From: Gracilariopsis chorda
Lineage: Eukaryota; Rhodophyta; Florideophyceae; Gracilariales; Gracilariaceae
Assembly: GCA_003194525.1 (NCBI GenBank)
Contig: NBIV01000104.1
Coordinates: forward strand, 62,001 to 126,000
Direction of reading: 5' to 3'
DNA length: 64,000 bases
The notes below the pieces were generated by a model. That model saw only the letters and a list, made by a program, of their open reading frames with translations, searched no databases and was not told the origin of the DNA. Shown here one piece after another: positions 63,232-64,000 of this stretch. Position numbers and translations under genes: made by a program. The stretch's first letter is position 1. The number at the start of each line of letters is the position of its first letter.

Positions 63232-64000
63232 TTACATATCTTGAGTGCTTGTAAAGTATGCTCCAATACGATTGATGTTGCCCGCAACGAAGGAGATAAC
63301 GGCTTCTCGAAGGATCTCAAGTTGTTCCTCCTTACCTCGAAGACGAGATTCTACCTTCTCACATCGGCTTTTGAGAGAGCTTGCTCTTTTTCGATGGCGC
63401 CGTATTGTTCGCGCAGAATAAATGGAGGTGCGCAAGATTGCTTTGGCGTGGACTAGGTCATGCTTCTCGCTGACGGCGCGAAACTGCGCGTCTTGCACTG
63501 CGACTAGGGGAAAGCGAGGCCTGAGACCACCCCGAAATCGCAAGGCCCTAGGAAGACAGGCCGCATCATGATCCGATAGTTCGAGCGCTAAAACCTTTAT
63601 ATCGTCACCTGGATCATCAATCATGTAGACGAAGCGTGTCGATTCATTAGACTCGTTTGGTGCAACATGCAGGACTGAATAGACTCCATCAAAGTCTTCA
63701 CCACGTTGCACATGTTCGTTCTGCAGCTCTGTTACCGAGCAAATCTTTCGTGGAAACTGAGAGAGAACTGAAGCTGCAGTAGCAGCCTGTTCGCGCAGTT
63801 CGTGAACAGCTTCCGGCTTGCATGTCCAGATGCCAGTCCGTGGCCAAACTTGCGTCATGCAGAACGCCTGACCTTCTTTGGTCAGCATGGTTTGCACGAT
63901 ATCGGATGCGTTGTATATGCGAATCAACTTCCGCGTTACAGTGTCATTAGGATCATCTTCTAAACCACAAACCAGCAAGTCCTTGACACATGTAACTGAT
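63232..64000 (-). CDS. BRCA2-like C-terminal OB-fold region (cut by window end)
   Basis: 256 visible codons, open to the right edge, so the start lies outside. Successive blocks resemble the end of the BRCA2 DNA-binding domain: SVTCVKDLLVCGL...RKLIRIYNASDIVQTMLTKEG (OB2 end), then FDGVYSVLHVAP...FVYMIDDPGDDIKVLALEL and PLVAVQDAQFRAVSEKHDL (OB3). A basic helical tail follows (TIRRHRKRASSLKSRCEKVE), with VISFVAGNINRIGAYF near the stop. BRCA2 loads RAD51 on single-stranded DNA in homologous recombination. Similarity is in pattern rather than strong identity, so another OB-fold protein is possible. No lesion seen. Confidence 0.55.
   Translation of the reverse strand, partial: SVTCVKDLLVCGLEDDPNDTVTRKLIRIYNASDIVQTMLTKEGQAFCMTQVWPRTGIWTCKPEAVHELREQAATAASVLSQFPRKICSVTELQNEHVQRGEDFDGVYSVLHVAPNESNESTRFVYMIDDPGDDIKVLALELSDHDAACLPRALRFRGGLRPRFPLVAVQDAQFRAVSEKHDLVHAKAILRTSIYSARTIRRHRKRASSLKSRCEKVESRLRGKEEQLEILREAVISFVAGNINRIGAYFTSTQDM

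Overview
The window is nuclear DNA of a eukaryote. It holds intact host genes with conserved eukaryotic functions at both ends and about 46 kb of nested transposable elements between them. The host genes are compact and intron-poor: about 880 codons of DNA polymerase epsilon and a 993-codon GH36 alpha-galactosidase have no intron, and only one intron (148 bp, in the SAPS gene) was found. Intron poverty plus a GH36 alpha-galactosidase would suit a unicellular red alga, where floridoside is an alpha-galactoside, but this is inference. Another intron-poor protist or a fungal lineage is not excluded.

Layout. 1-2639 (-): N-terminal part of DNA polymerase epsilon. 3850-6831 (+): GH36 alpha-galactosidase with an embedded fungal-type DUF1752-like motif. 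7832-9088 (-): RING plus coiled-coil protein of Zip3/RNF212/HEI10 type. 10541-56791: one Tc1/mariner-pogo type DNA transposon with 26-bp terminal inverted repeats and a TA duplication, split by 43 kb of later insertions. 57177-57572 (+): Elf1. 57872-58912 (-): unknown secreted Cys-rich coiled-coil protein. 60030-63033 (+): SAPS-domain phosphatase regulator. 63232-64000 (-): a C-terminal fragment resembling the BRCA2 OB folds.

The nest. A solo LTR (minus orientation) sits in the pogo transposase gene. It was hit twice by Ty3/gypsy chromodomain elements: E1 (12726-24266, +) and E2 (24429-55244, +). E2's gag was then hit by E3 (27455-48736, -), and E3's pol by E4 (33908-43557, -). Every level has recognisable 5-bp (LTR element) or TA (transposon) target duplications, so the insertion order can be read directly. 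E1 looks young and intact: its 808-bp LTRs show no difference by eye and gag and pol are open. E2, E3 and E4 are disabled.

The most unusual biology is in these LTR elements. First, E1 and the divergent E3 both carry a conserved roughly 600-codon ORF antisense to gag-pol. It starts 36-58 bp inside the 3' LTR and ends about 200 bp from the pol stop; I recognise no family. E2 and E4 lost it through the same deletion and also share two pol frameshifts, so they look like a non-autonomous subfamily moved in trans. Second, the DNA of these elements (LTRs, gag, pol and antisense ORF) is packed with tiny perfect hairpins (stems of 4-6 bp, loops of 1-5 nt). Between diverged copies several keep pairing through paired synonymous changes, and one stop codon in E4 looks like the product of a loop inversion. 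All counts and comparisons were made by eye.
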